Source: an uncultured Ignavibacteria bacterium
GTDB lineage: Bacteria; Bacteroidota; Ignavibacteria; Tepidaquicellales; Tepidaquicellaceae
Direction: 5' to 3'
NCBI GenBank assembly: GCA_937924675.1
Contig: CALEVL010000027.1
Location: 1-48,166, forward strand
Length of the DNA: 48,166 bases
Each line of letters starts with the position of its first letter. Position 1 is the stretch's first letter. The notes under the pieces are model-generated. The model saw only the letters and a program-made list of their open reading frames with translations. It was not told the DNA's origin and ran no database searches. Made by a program: the position numbers and the translations under genes. Of this stretch, positions 16,999 through 25,440 are shown one piece after another.

Positions 16999-17292
16999 TT
17001 TTGGAACGATTGTTAGATTTGAAATACTTTTGTTTTTAGGTCGGGTAAAATAGGAATAAAAATCTGCAATTGAAATGTTTGATTTATGATTTTAGCTTCT
17101 TTCATTCATGCACTTTGAATTGGCCATTGTTCAAAAAAGCTCAATTGTATCCGCCCACGGCCACTTTTTTAATAGTTGGCAGGAATCATTGAGCTGTTCT
17201 GTGCCGCAAGTTTTACATCTAACAGAAAAAATATGACTTCGCGCTGATAGATACTTCTAAAATGATGAACCGAAATCTTATTTCAATCAGTT

Positions 17293-18282
17293 TTATGTCT
17301 GCTCACTCTCAAAAAGTTCAATTAGTGACTTCTCGCGTTCCGGAGTCAGACCTGACCGCAGTTTCTTTTCTTCTCTTGAAGACAGGTATTCAAGAACATC
17401 TTTGATAGTATTCTCAACTGGCGAAATTCTCATACCTTCGTTTAAAGCTTTGGAAATACTTACTGAATTTGTTCCTGACCAGTCTTTTGGAACCCAAAGT
17501 GGAAAATCCCTGTAAGGTGCAATCTCATTCTTCATAAGAAACTCCTCATTCATTTTTACAAACTCCGGAGTGACTCCCGTAACTTCGATGCATTTCGAAA
17601 GCAACTCACCGAATGTCTTTTTACTTTCAGGACCTGTAACATTATATATTCCACCTGCTTTCTTCTCGACCATGTCCAATGTAAATGATGACAGGTCCTT
17701 TACATCAATGTATTGTACCTGCATATCGAAATCTTCAGGCACTGCCATTCTGCCGCCAAGAGAAGTTCTTGCAGGCCAGTAAGAAAACCTGTCTGAAAGA
17801 TCATCATAACCTACTATTAAGCCGGAACGAATATTCAAACCTGCATCACCATAACTATCTTCTACAACTTTTTCGCAAAGGCGTTTTAAAGGACCGTAAG
17901 CTTCTGACATGTACTCTTCATTGTTTTCGTCTTCAATTGTTCCCACTTCTGAATCTTCCGTTATGCCAACTTCTGTCAGATTCTTATAAACTGAGATACT
18001 TGAGATGAATGTGTAATGCGGTACATTATCTCTGAAGAATGAAGTCGAGATTTTTAATGCCCTGGGAAAGTATCCGCAAGTGTCAATGACCGAATCAAAT
18101 TTTCTGTCACCAAGTTTACTGAGATCCGTGAGTCTGTCTCCATGTATCTTTTCAACTTCCGGAAACAGCTCCGGATTATGTTTGCCGCGATTGAACAATG
18201 TTACTTTATGCCCGCGCTTCAGAGCCTCAATAACAATGTGCTTCCCGAGGAAGATCGTGCCGCCTAAAATGAGAATGTTCAT
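17293..18282 (-). CDS. NAD-dependent epimerase/dehydratase (extended SDR)
   Basis: This 329-residue Rossmann-fold protein starts MNILILGGTIFLGKHIV, with the GGTxFLG dinucleotide motif at 7-13 and NRGKHN after the second strand. That combination is typical of the CSP41/isoflavone-reductase-like branch of extended SDRs. AYGPLKRLCEK supplies the YxxxK catalytic pair. Such proteins act on nucleotide sugars or as redox sensors or RNA-associated factors; the substrate cannot be fixed. It is transcribed divergently from the flavin reductase gene at 18436 with a 153-bp shared promoter region. A 294-bp spacer follows it. Confidence 0.85.
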   Translation of the reverse strand: MNILILGGTIFLGKHIVIEALKRGHKVTLFNRGKHNPELFPEVEKIHGDRLTDLSKLGDRKFDSVIDTCGYFPRALKISTSFFRDNVPHYTFISSISVYKNLTEVGITEDSEVGTIEDENNEEYMSEAYGPLKRLCEKVVEDSYGDAGLNIRSGLIVGYDDLSDRFSYWPARTSLGGRMAVPEDFDMQVQYIDVKDLSSFTLDMVEKKAGGIYNVTGPESKKTFGELLSKCIEVTGVTPEFVKMNEEFLMKNEIAPYRDFPLWVPKDWSGTNSVSISKALNEGMRISPVENTIKDVLEYLSSREEKKLRSGLTPEREKSLIELFESEQT

Positions 18283-18435
18283 GACTAATTTTGATTATTT
18301 ATTTAGAGCAAATATACGCAGTTGCCTCGCAATTGTTTTGTCTTTTTTTACCTGCACAATATGAACTTTTATCCATAAGCATATTCATTTTTTTAGAACA
18401 ACCTTTGAACTACTTTGCACAACTAATAAAAACAA

Positions 18436-19152
18436 TTGGATCAGTTTACAGCAAGACTTATTGAGAAGAGAGAAGTCGCAAAGAACAGAATGGCTTTTCT
18501 GTTCGTCATCAAGAATTCCGCATATAAATATCAAGCCGGACAATATGCGCATTTCACAATTCCCTTTCCGGTTGAGGATGATAAAAAGGGAAACACAAGA
18601 CCAATGTCAATTGCCAATGCTCCATCAGCAAATGGTAGTATAATGATAGTTGCACGTATTGGAGAATCTGCATTTTCACAAAATCTCATGGCATTGAAAG
18701 TAGATGAAGAAATACTTGTAAGTGAGCCAAAGGGTGAGTTGAAACTTCCGGGGGACAAAAACATTCCGGTAGTATTGATTGCAGGTGGAACCGGAATTAC
18801 ACCTGTGCGTGGATTCGTTGAAGAAGAAATAAGCGGCAATTCAGGGAGAAAAATGCTTGTCATTTACGGAAACCGGAATCTGGAAGAGGCAGCATTTGCA
18901 GAAGAGTTTTTGCAATGGGAGAAGATGAATTCGAATCTGAAATTTGTTCCGGTGTTTGAAAACACAGCGAACGCTGAAGGGAATTACGAAGCAGGATTGA
19001 TAACAAATGAAATTCTGAAGAAGCATATCTTAAACTTAGATGAACATTTTTATTTCATAATTGGACCAACGGGAATGGTAGAAACTGTATCAGCTATTCT
19101 TACTTCATCAGGAGTAAAAGAAGAGAATATCTTGGTTGAAAGATTTTCATGA
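18436..19152 (+). CDS. FAD/NAD-binding oxidoreductase (ferredoxin-reductase family)
   Basis: This 238-residue two-domain flavoprotein has an N-terminal beta-barrel FAD domain with RPMSIANAP as the FAD-binding RxxS segment. Its C-terminal NAD(P) domain has GGTGITPVRGF, and the terminal IIGPTGMVE motif is present. No [2Fe-2S] cluster cysteines are seen, so it is shorter than PyrK or phthalate-dioxygenase reductase types and resembles stand-alone NAD(P)H:flavin or ferredoxin reductases. The start is TTG at 18436, chosen because the conserved barrel begins at once. It stands alone on the plus strand, so its electron acceptor is unknown. Confidence 0.87.
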   Translation: MDQFTARLIEKREVAKNRMAFLFVIKNSAYKYQAGQYAHFTIPFPVEDDKKGNTRPMSIANAPSANGSIMIVARIGESAFSQNLMALKVDEEILVSEPKGELKLPGDKNIPVVLIAGGTGITPVRGFVEEEISGNSGRKMLVIYGNRNLEEAAFAEEFLQWEKMNSNLKFVPVFENTANAEGNYEAGLITNEILKKHILNLDEHFYFIIGPTGMVETVSAILTSSGVKEENILVERFS

Positions 19153-19261
19153 AGCCGGGCTTATAATTTTTGCGGGCCGAACACATGATAAAACAATTTG
19201 ATAAATGCCTTTTCAAATAGCTGTATCTCTTCTGCAGTTTACATTTTGAAATCAGAATAGA

Positions 19262-19840
19262 TTACCTGCTGAACGAAACAAAATCTCCTTCTGTAACTCC
19301 ATGCCTTTCAGAAAATCCGCCCGCTACTTCAACCACAAACATTGCCGGCTTTTCGGAAGGCAATGAATTCTCGGAGAAGGGAGTAGTGTTCCTGTAAATC
19401 TTCACAATCTCCTTATCAGAGTTTACATACATTATATCAAGCGGCATGATCGTATTCTTCATCCAGAATGATTGAATCTCCTGCTTTGGAAAAATGAAAA
19501 GCATTCCTTTGGAATCATCCATTGATTTTCTGTACATAAGACCTATCTCACGCTCCCTGTCATTGTCAGCGATCTCCACTTCTATTTTCCTGACAACCGT
19601 CTTCTTATCCTTCTTGAGAAATTCCAGCTCTCCTTCTTTCACAAACTGAGGCTCTTTAACACTCTTTATCCTTTCTTTTGGATCTACGACAACAGGTGTA
19701 TTTAACTTAACTTCTTTCTTGAATCCATACTCATAAGCAAAGTAACCTGCTATTGCAATAATGACGGCGATAAGTATATACTTTGAATTGCCGCTTGATG
19801 AATTTTTATTTTCTTTTGACTTATTCTTTTCTGACTTCAA
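19262..19840 (-). CDS. DUF192 domain protein, membrane anchored
   Basis: This 192-residue protein has a Lys/Ser/Asn-rich N-terminus and one transmembrane segment (about 21-37). A spacer precedes the DUF192 domain (about 82-192), with EREIGLMYRKSM, GMLFIF and FWMKNTIMPLDIMYV as family hallmarks. DUF192 proteins are small beta-barrels of unproven function, usually extracytoplasmic. The start is TTG, one base after the stop of the upstream aminotransferase gene, so translation is probably coupled. It is the last gene of a six-gene unit starting at mtaB. Confidence 0.85.
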   Translation of the reverse strand: MKSEKNKSKENKNSSSGNSKYILIAVIIAIAGYFAYEYGFKKEVKLNTPVVVDPKERIKSVKEPQFVKEGELEFLKKDKKTVVRKIEVEIADNDREREIGLMYRKSMDDSKGMLFIFPKQEIQSFWMKNTIMPLDIMYVNSDKEIVKIYRNTTPFSENSLPSEKPAMFVVEVAGGFSERHGVTEGDFVSFSR

Positions 19841-19841
19841 T

Positions 19842-20906
19842 CTACTTCTTTAAAAATTCTCTGATACACTCGATGAGATAGTAATTTTGTTCTCTTGTCC
19901 CGAGTGTAATCCTTGTTTCAGTTTTAAATGCTTCTTCATCGAGGAATTTGATCAGCATGTTTCTTTCTTTCAGAAATTTGTCCAGACCCTTGCGGATTTC
20001 CTTTGGCATGTCAACCAGCATGAAATTAGAGAACGACTTGTACGCCTTGAAACCGGGCATCGAAGCGAATTCTTTGTAGAAATATTCTTTGTCTTCCTGC
20101 ATCATGGCAGTCACTTTCTGATAATAATCCTTGTCATCAAGAGCCAGCATCGCAAGGTTCTCCGAGATAAGATTGTAACCCAGATATCTTGTCGTATATC
20201 CTTTGAGCTCTTCAAGATTGTTTCCGGCAAAACTGAATCCGACACGGGCACCGGCAAGTGCAAAGTATTTCGAGAAGGTTCTGCATATGATAAGATTCGG
20301 GTATTCGTCTATGTATGGTTTGATATAGCTGTTGTCTGTAGAACCAAATCCCCAATATGCTTCATCTATCATCACAATCGCACCTCTGCATACATCCAGG
20401 AATTTTCCAAGATCTTCCTTTGTGATCATATTGCCAGTTGGATTGTTCGGTGATGCGATTACAACAATCCTTGGCCTCTCTCTTTCATAGATCTTTATCA
20501 TCTTATCCACATCATAAAGAAATGAATCAACACCTTCGAGCTTTCCCTTTACCATCGGATATTCAACGTTGAATCCTCCTACTTCATAAGCAACTTTCTT
20601 GTAATACCACCATGCCTCTTTTGGAATGAGCACTTTATCACCACGCGTTATGTATCTGTGGATCAGCTGCTTGAGTATATCCTCACTTCCGTATGAAAGG
20701 ATTATCTGAGTTTCCTTGAATCCGAAGTCGCTTGCAATCCTTTCGGAAAGTTTTGATTTGACTCCTCTTGCAAAATCACGCGAGTACCATGCAACATCTT
20801 CAATACCTACGTTCTTCAGGTATTCGTAAACATTTGGAGTTGGTCCGTATTGCGATTCGTTTCTGTCAAGGTATTGAATAGTGTCAAACTTTAGTCCTTT
20901 GTTCAT
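19842..20906 (-). CDS. hisC: Histidinol-phosphate aminotransferase-like PLP enzyme
   Basis: At 354 residues this is a typical fold-type I class I/II aminotransferase. It shows SYGSEDILKQLIH near 69-81, SPNNPTGN in the middle, DEAYWGF, and FSKYFALAGARVGF with the PLP lysine at about 213. The N-terminus (LDRNESQYGPTPNV) has the phosphate-binding and substrate layout of HisC. HisC-like proteins include histidinol-phosphate, phenylalanine and threonine-phosphate aminotransferases, and no other histidine gene is present here. The specific substrate is therefore uncertain. It starts 7 bp after the enoyl-CoA hydratase gene. Confidence 0.78.
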   Translation of the reverse strand: MNKGLKFDTIQYLDRNESQYGPTPNVYEYLKNVGIEDVAWYSRDFARGVKSKLSERIASDFGFKETQIILSYGSEDILKQLIHRYITRGDKVLIPKEAWWYYKKVAYEVGGFNVEYPMVKGKLEGVDSFLYDVDKMIKIYERERPRIVVIASPNNPTGNMITKEDLGKFLDVCRGAIVMIDEAYWGFGSTDNSYIKPYIDEYPNLIICRTFSKYFALAGARVGFSFAGNNLEELKGYTTRYLGYNLISENLAMLALDDKDYYQKVTAMMQEDKEYFYKEFASMPGFKAYKSFSNFMLVDMPKEIRKGLDKFLKERNMLIKFLDEEAFKTETRITLGTREQNYYLIECIREFLKK

Positions 20907-20913
20907 TGTTGTC

Positions 20914-21690
20914 TTATTTTTGTTTGCTGCTTTTTGTTAAAAAATTTGAAACGCCTTTTCTGCAAGCATCTGTCATTCTTGTGATTGCATTCAGATCAAC
21001 TGCATACTCAAGTGCAGATTCCAAACTCATGGAATTAATATTGCTGAACATCTCTTTGGTGAGTGAGATCGAACTTGGAGGAAGACTGTTCAACCCGTTG
21101 CATATCTCGGCTACCTTTGCTTCGAGCTGTTCCTGAGGTACAACACAGTTTGCAAAACCCATTGTAACAGCTTCCTGACCGGTAATGAATCTTGAAGTCA
21201 ACAATAAATCCTTTGCATCCTTTTCAGAAACTCTCTTCAACAGAAATACCATTACAATGGCAGGAATGAATCCGATCTTAACTTCTGTATACCCGAATTG
21301 AGCTTTATCAGATGCTATTATGAAATCACATGCGCTTGCAATTCCGCAACCGCCCGCAAGTGCATATCCGTCAACCATTGCAACGACCGGCTTTTTGCAA
21401 TTATAAATGGAAAGCAACAGACTCTTGAATCTTGATGAGTCTGCCCTGTTCTCAAGTATATCATATTCGGATATCTTCTGAAGATAATCAAGAAATAGTC
21501 CCGAGCAGAAGTTTCCACCGGCACCGGTCAGCAAAACTGTTCCGGTGCTTTTGTCTTCTGACGCTGATGTCATTGCAGCTGTAAGTTCAGCAATCATCTC
21601 TTCATCGAGCGAGTTTCTCTTCTCCGGCCGGTTCAGTGTAATCCTTCGGGTCAACCCGTTTTGTTCAACCAGTATCTTGTTGTATGACAT
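20914..21690 (-). CDS. Enoyl-CoA hydratase/isomerase family protein
   Basis: This 258-residue crotonase-fold protein has the oxyanion-hole segments GGNFCSGLFL and ALAGGCGIASACDFIIA, and YTEVKIGFIPAI where a catalytic glutamate is expected. These features fit hydratases, isomerases or decarboxylases acting on acyl-CoA thioesters in fatty-acid or branched-chain breakdown. It is followed 7 bp later by the HisC-like aminotransferase and preceded 16 bp away by an ABC ATPase, so it is in an operon but not obviously in a dedicated beta-oxidation cluster. ATG start. Confidence 0.88.
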   Translation of the reverse strand: MSYNKILVEQNGLTRRITLNRPEKRNSLDEEMIAELTAAMTSASEDKSTGTVLLTGAGGNFCSGLFLDYLQKISEYDILENRADSSRFKSLLLSIYNCKKPVVAMVDGYALAGGCGIASACDFIIASDKAQFGYTEVKIGFIPAIVMVFLLKRVSEKDAKDLLLTSRFITGQEAVTMGFANCVVPQEQLEAKVAEICNGLNSLPPSSISLTKEMFSNINSMSLESALEYAVDLNAITRMTDACRKGVSNFLTKSSKQK

Positions 21691-21706
21691 ATTCCGGAAT
21701 TGTGAT

Positions 21707-22516
21707 TTATGTTATATAGTTTATGAAGAAGTTTTTTTCGTATTCCGTGATCTTGCTTTCAATGAAGAAATGCTCCCGAAGCATTTCTTCTGTTATTACA
21801 TGAGAAGTATAATCTGATTTTACAACTCTTCCTCTATTCATCAGAATACACTTTTCTGTGAAGCTCAAAGCAATATTAAGATCATGAACAACTGCGACTA
21901 TGGTCAGCCCGCTCCCGTTCAGGTTCTTCAATAGATTAAATACTTCGTACTGATGATTCACATCAAGAAATGTCAGCGGCTCATCTACAATAAGTACTTT
22001 TTCAGAAAGATCTGATGTAATATCAAGCTGAGCCAATGTCATTGCTATCAATGCTTTCTGTCTCTGTCCGCCTGAGAGATCACTAAACTTCATTCCAGAA
22101 ATATTCTCTATTCCGAGTTGTGAAATACATTGATCTGTTATCCTCCTGTCATCTGCGTTGTTGGAGAATTCAAAAGCTCCTTTAGAATGATACCTTCCAA
22201 GCATAATCAATTCGCCAACTTCTATTGCATCATTTACAACTGAAACACTTTGAGGTAAGTACGCAAGTTTGCCAGCCAGTTCTCTCTTTTCATATTCTCT
22301 GATGTCCTTTCCGGAAAGAAGTATCTTGCCATCATAATTTCTGAATTGTCCTGTAAGAAGTTTGATCATAGTTGATTTTCCGGAGCCGTTCCTTCCAACA
22401 ACTGAAACAAAAGATTCATTAACTATTTCAATACTTACATCACTTAACTCGAACTGACTGCCATTTTTTCCATTATATGAAAATCCAAGTCTGTCTGTTT
22501 CAATAATTCTACTCAT
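21707..22516 (-). CDS. FecE-type ABC transporter ATP-binding protein (orphan)
   Basis: This 269-residue ATPase belongs to the iron-siderophore/cobalamin/haem uptake class (FecE/BtuD/HmuV). It has Walker A GRNGSGKST (about 40-48), Q-loop LPQSVSV, signature LSGGQRQKA, Walker B VLIVDEPLTFLD and H-loop VVHDLN. Uptake systems of this type need a membrane permease and a binding protein, but neither is adjacent. Its start overlaps the sixA stop by 4 bp. Partner subunits may be elsewhere in the genome. Confidence 0.88.
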   Translation of the reverse strand: MSRIIETDRLGFSYNGKNGSQFELSDVSIEIVNESFVSVVGRNGSGKSTMIKLLTGQFRNYDGKILLSGKDIREYEKRELAGKLAYLPQSVSVVNDAIEVGELIMLGRYHSKGAFEFSNNADDRRITDQCISQLGIENISGMKFSDLSGGQRQKALIAMTLAQLDITSDLSEKVLIVDEPLTFLDVNHQYEVFNLLKNLNGSGLTIVAVVHDLNIALSFTEKCILMNRGRVVKSDYTSHVITEEMLREHFFIESKITEYEKNFFINYIT

Positions 22517-23004
22517 CTTACTTTCTCCAGTCTTCTGGGATCAAAATAGCCAATGAATTTTCCGGTATGAATCTTTGGATCATAATCCAGCAAAGCAATT
22601 CCGCATTTGGCAAATCCGTCAATTCCTGAACTGCTGCCGCAAAGTGTGTCTAAGAGAATGCTCATCTTCGGCTCATGACCTACAAGTGCTATGTCATTCA
22701 GTGCGCTGTGCAACTCGAGCAGAGATATGACAGATGAAATGGAAGATTCATTCTTCAATTCATTTACAAGTTCCACTTCGCCTTTAAACTCTATTGTTGC
22801 AGCAAGTATCTCCGCAGTTTGTACTGCTCTTATCAGCGGACTGGTGAATATCTGCTCTATATCAGTCAGTCTCTTTTTAAGAGATACGAATACTCTTCTT
22901 GCCAATGCTCTGCCGTCACTCGTTAAAAATCTCAAGTCATCAGTTCTGACTGTCTTCGTTTCCTTTTCTATAGGGTTAGTATGTCTTATGAGAAATAGTT
23001 TCAT
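22513..23004 (-). CDS. sixA: Phosphohistidine phosphatase SixA-like
   Basis: This 163-residue histidine-phosphatase-superfamily protein starts MKLFLIRHTNP with the catalytic RHT/RHG motif (nucleophile His8). TSPLIRAVQTAEIL follows, and the second histidine is in LVGHEPKMS. It is the size of SixA, which dephosphorylates phosphohistidine in HPt domains or in the nitrogen PTS. It overlaps both mtaB and the ABC ATPase by 4 bp (ATGA type). Whether its target is the large kinase at 43281 or PTS proteins is unknown. Confidence 0.85.
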   Translation of the reverse strand: MKLFLIRHTNPIEKETKTVRTDDLRFLTSDGRALARRVFVSLKKRLTDIEQIFTSPLIRAVQTAEILAATIEFKGEVELVNELKNESSISSVISLLELHSALNDIALVGHEPKMSILLDTLCGSSSGIDGFAKCGIALLDYDPKIHTGKFIGYFDPRRLEKVR

Positions 23005-24314
23005 GCCGAAGCCGTTTCTCTGCTTATGTGTTTACACTCAACAATGTCTCTCCCGTTGGGTGTATTCAAAATTACTCGTTCTATTCTGTTTGCAGAAGTT
23101 ATTCCTTGATCTGATCTGACGCGAATATAGTTTGAAGTATAACCTTCTACAGTACCGTTTTCTCTTGGTGATTCAAACAATACTGTTGCTTCTGTTCCGG
23201 CATTTATTTCATAAAACTCAAATTTCTTCTTAGCGGAAAGATTTCGGAGTGTTTCGTTCCTTGCTCTTCTTTCATGAACATCAACCCGTCCCTTCATCAA
23301 AGCAGCATCAGTATCTCTTCTCTCTGAATATGTGAATACATGAAGATAGCTTATGTTCAGGGAGTCTATGAATTCAAATGTATTTCTGAATCTCTCTTCA
23401 TCCTCACCCGGAAAGCCCGTGATCACATCCACTCCAATTCCTGCCAAAGGCATGCTGCTGTTTATCTTTGAGATCAGTTCAGCATATTGCTCGTTTGTGT
23501 AACGGCGCCTCATCGCTTTGAGAATTTCCGGATCTCCGCTTTGAAGCGGTATGTGAAAGTGTTTGCAGAATTTTCCGGAGTCTGCAATAAGCTCAATTAT
23601 TTCATCAGTAATGAGATTCGGTTCAATAGAACTTACTCTCAATCTTGGAATGTCAAGCTTCTCCAGTTCAGTCATAACATCGATCAATCTCAAACCTTCA
23701 TTGTCGTAATCGCCGGTGTTTACTCCTGTGAGCACAATTTCCTTATACCCTGTGTCAATGAGTCTCTTCGCATTTTCTGTAACAATGCTGAGAGAAACAC
23801 TTCTTGATTTACCTCTTGCAAGCGGTATGGTACAAAACGAACATTTGTAATCACATCCGTCCTGTATCTTAAGAAATGCCCTTGTTCTTGAATCAGTATC
23901 TGCAGAATATGCTTCATTAATCCCCTTAATATTTTCATGAGGAGATCTGAAAATGCAAGAGACATCTTTCTTCTCAAGATTTTCAATGTACTCAAAGATA
24001 TGGAATTTTTCGTTTGCACCAAGTACAAGGTCAACACCCTCTATAGAAGCAATCTCCTCAGGTTGAAGTTGCGCATAACATCCTGTAACTATTACATAAG
24101 CATTGGGATTTTTTCTGATGATTCCCCTGACAATCTGCCTGCATTCCCTGTCAGCATTTTCTGTAACCGAACAAGTGTTAAGCACAAAAACGTCCGAAGC
24201 GCTCCCATATTCCAATACTTCAAAGCCACGTGAACTGAATTGTCCGGCAATTGAGGAAGTCTCGCTGTAATTAAGCTTACAACCTAAGGTATGTAGTGAA
24301 ACTGTTTTTTTCAT
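23001..24314 (-). CDS. mtaB: tRNA (ms2t6A37) methylthiotransferase MtaB
   Basis: This roughly 437-residue radical-SAM enzyme adds a methylthio group to t6A37 of tRNAs decoding ANN codons. The N-terminal UPF0004 domain contributes three cluster cysteines (TLGCKLN, LNTCSVTE, VTGCYAQL). The radical-SAM motif is CDYKCSFCTIP, and a TRAM domain ends the protein. TLGCKLN near the N-terminus is the MtaB pattern. The frame extends to a TTG at 24323, but the ATG at 24314 gives the normal N-terminus (MKKTVSLHTLG). It heads the six-gene unit running to 19262. Confidence 0.93.
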   Translation of the reverse strand: MKKTVSLHTLGCKLNYSETSSIAGQFSSRGFEVLEYGSASDVFVLNTCSVTENADRECRQIVRGIIRKNPNAYVIVTGCYAQLQPEEIASIEGVDLVLGANEKFHIFEYIENLEKKDVSCIFRSPHENIKGINEAYSADTDSRTRAFLKIQDGCDYKCSFCTIPLARGKSRSVSLSIVTENAKRLIDTGYKEIVLTGVNTGDYDNEGLRLIDVMTELEKLDIPRLRVSSIEPNLITDEIIELIADSGKFCKHFHIPLQSGDPEILKAMRRRYTNEQYAELISKINSSMPLAGIGVDVITGFPGEDEERFRNTFEFIDSLNISYLHVFTYSERRDTDAALMKGRVDVHERRARNETLRNLSAKKKFEFYEINAGTEATVLFESPRENGTVEGYTSNYIRVRSDQGITSANRIERVILNTPNGRDIVECKHISRETASA

Positions 24315-24528
24315 TAATGGCAAAATACGAATTTCAAGAGGTAATTAGAATGTACAATCTCAAAATGGCAGTAGTTACCTTTTCCCGACTCATCCGAAAA
24401 ATGAGGAATCTTGGTTTCCTAATCTATATAGTCTAATAATTCTTGCCGATTATGATTGCAGGTGATGATTAGTTCATTTTGTGAAGAGATTAGAAGATCT
24501 TCCAACCTATGTCTGAGAAATGATCTTT

Positions 24529-24855
24529 TCATCCGAAGTTAATTACTCGTATCTTTTCTGTCGTTGCCGTTCCGGACTTCAAAACGGTTCGAATATCCAT
24601 TAGAAAATCTTCTATGACTTCTTCTTCATCAACAACTTCAATCACCATTGGCAGATCCGTTGACAGGTCAAGCAGCTTGGATGAATGAATTATCTTATGT
24701 GCACCAAAACCCATAATTCCTTTCAGAACTGTCACACCCGCCAATCCTTTAGATTTCGCCATATCTACAATCATCTCGAACACCGGCTTCCCGTCAATCT
24801 TATCTGTCTCACCTGTAAATATTCTCAGTAAAACCTTTTCCTTGAATTCATTCAT
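24529..24855 (-). CDS. DUF190 protein, CrcB-associated
   Basis: This 108-residue protein belongs to DUF190 (PII-like fold), often encoded next to the fluoride channel gene. It begins with EKVLLRIFTGETDK and continues with GLAGVTVLKGIMGFG and DLPMVIEVVDEEE. Three bp separate it from crcB, so the two are almost certainly co-transcribed and translationally linked. Its biochemical role is not established; a regulatory or accessory role in fluoride export is inferred from context. Confidence 0.9.
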   Translation of the reverse strand: MNEFKEKVLLRIFTGETDKIDGKPVFEMIVDMAKSKGLAGVTVLKGIMGFGAHKIIHSSKLLDLSTDLPMVIEVVDEEEVIEDFLMDIRTVLKSGTATTEKIRVINFG

Positions 24856-24858
24856 GAT

Positions 24859-25254
24859 TCAGTTTCCGTTTATAAGTTTGTAGATGATTCTGAACGAAAA
24901 TATTCCGGCAATAACTCCTAATATCCCAAGCAGATTACTTGAAAGTATATTAGAGATTGCATAAAAATATTCCCCTTCCCGAAGAAGATTCATTGTTTCG
25001 AGAGAAAATGTTGAAAAGGTTGTGAAGCCTCCAAGGAACCCAATGGTGGCAAAACTTCTCCATTGCGATGGCACAATCAATTCATCAAACATTTCCGCAA
25101 GAAATCCAACGAGGAATGATCCCATTATGTTCACTGCCAGCGTGCCCCATGGGAAAGAAGTGCCGGCGGAGTTTTGAATCACTGTAGAAACTCCATACCT
25201 GGCAATGCATCCAAGCGAACCGCCTGCTGCAATGAATATCAGCTGTGATATCAT
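24859..25254 (-). CDS. crcB: Fluoride ion channel CrcB/FluC
   Basis: This 131-residue four-helix membrane protein works as an antiparallel dimer exporting fluoride. Diagnostic segments are GCIARYGVS, WGTLAVNIMGSFLVGF (the Asn near the pore), and GFLGGFTTFSTFSLE, which contains the conserved Phe/Thr/Ser pore track and the central Na+ site. The length is typical. The upstream 186 bp shows no fluoride (crcB) riboswitch consensus but does contain a short direct repeat. DUF190 follows immediately. Confidence 0.95.
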   Translation of the reverse strand: MISQLIFIAAGGSLGCIARYGVSTVIQNSAGTSFPWGTLAVNIMGSFLVGFLAEMFDELIVPSQWRSFATIGFLGGFTTFSTFSLETMNLLREGEYFYAISNILSSNLLGILGVIAGIFSFRIIYKLINGN

Positions 25255-25360
25255 TTGTTATGATTCATTGAACTCTTAATCTTGCATTAGTAATAAATCT
25301 CCTAACCCAAAAAAAATCTGATTGCCGGAATTGTTCAAATTCTCATATCTTTCCGCCTCC

Positions 25361-25409
25361 GCGTCTTTGCGTGAAATATTCTCTGTGCCTCTGAGCCTTT
25401 GCGTGAAAT
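25361..25409. repeat. Direct repeat CTTTGCGTGAAAT, two copies
   Basis: CTTTGCGTGAAAT occurs exactly at 25365-25377 and 25397-25409, separated by TCTGTGCCTCTGAG-like sequence. The pattern recalls the dispersed CTCTGTG/TTTGCGTG repeats found in many bacterial genomes. It lies between the DUF4287 gene and crcB and could be mistaken for a regulatory site. Confidence 0.6.
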
Positions 25410-25440
25410 TTGTTCATCGACTCTTTATCTTAATTCCTGT

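Noticed and set aside
19152..19175. Terminator after the flavin reductase gene
   Set aside because: AAGCC-G-GGCTT gives at most a 4-bp stem with a 3-nt loop and overlaps the stop codon, so it is too weak to call, although TTTTT follows.
24587..24599. tRNA T-loop-like GGTTCGAATAT
   Set aside because: It lies inside the DUF190 gene and no acceptor or anticodon stem can be built around it.
25255..25440. Fluoride riboswitch upstream of crcB
   Set aside because: Read on the minus strand, I could not find the conserved GGNGATGG or CTGATGAC-type blocks.
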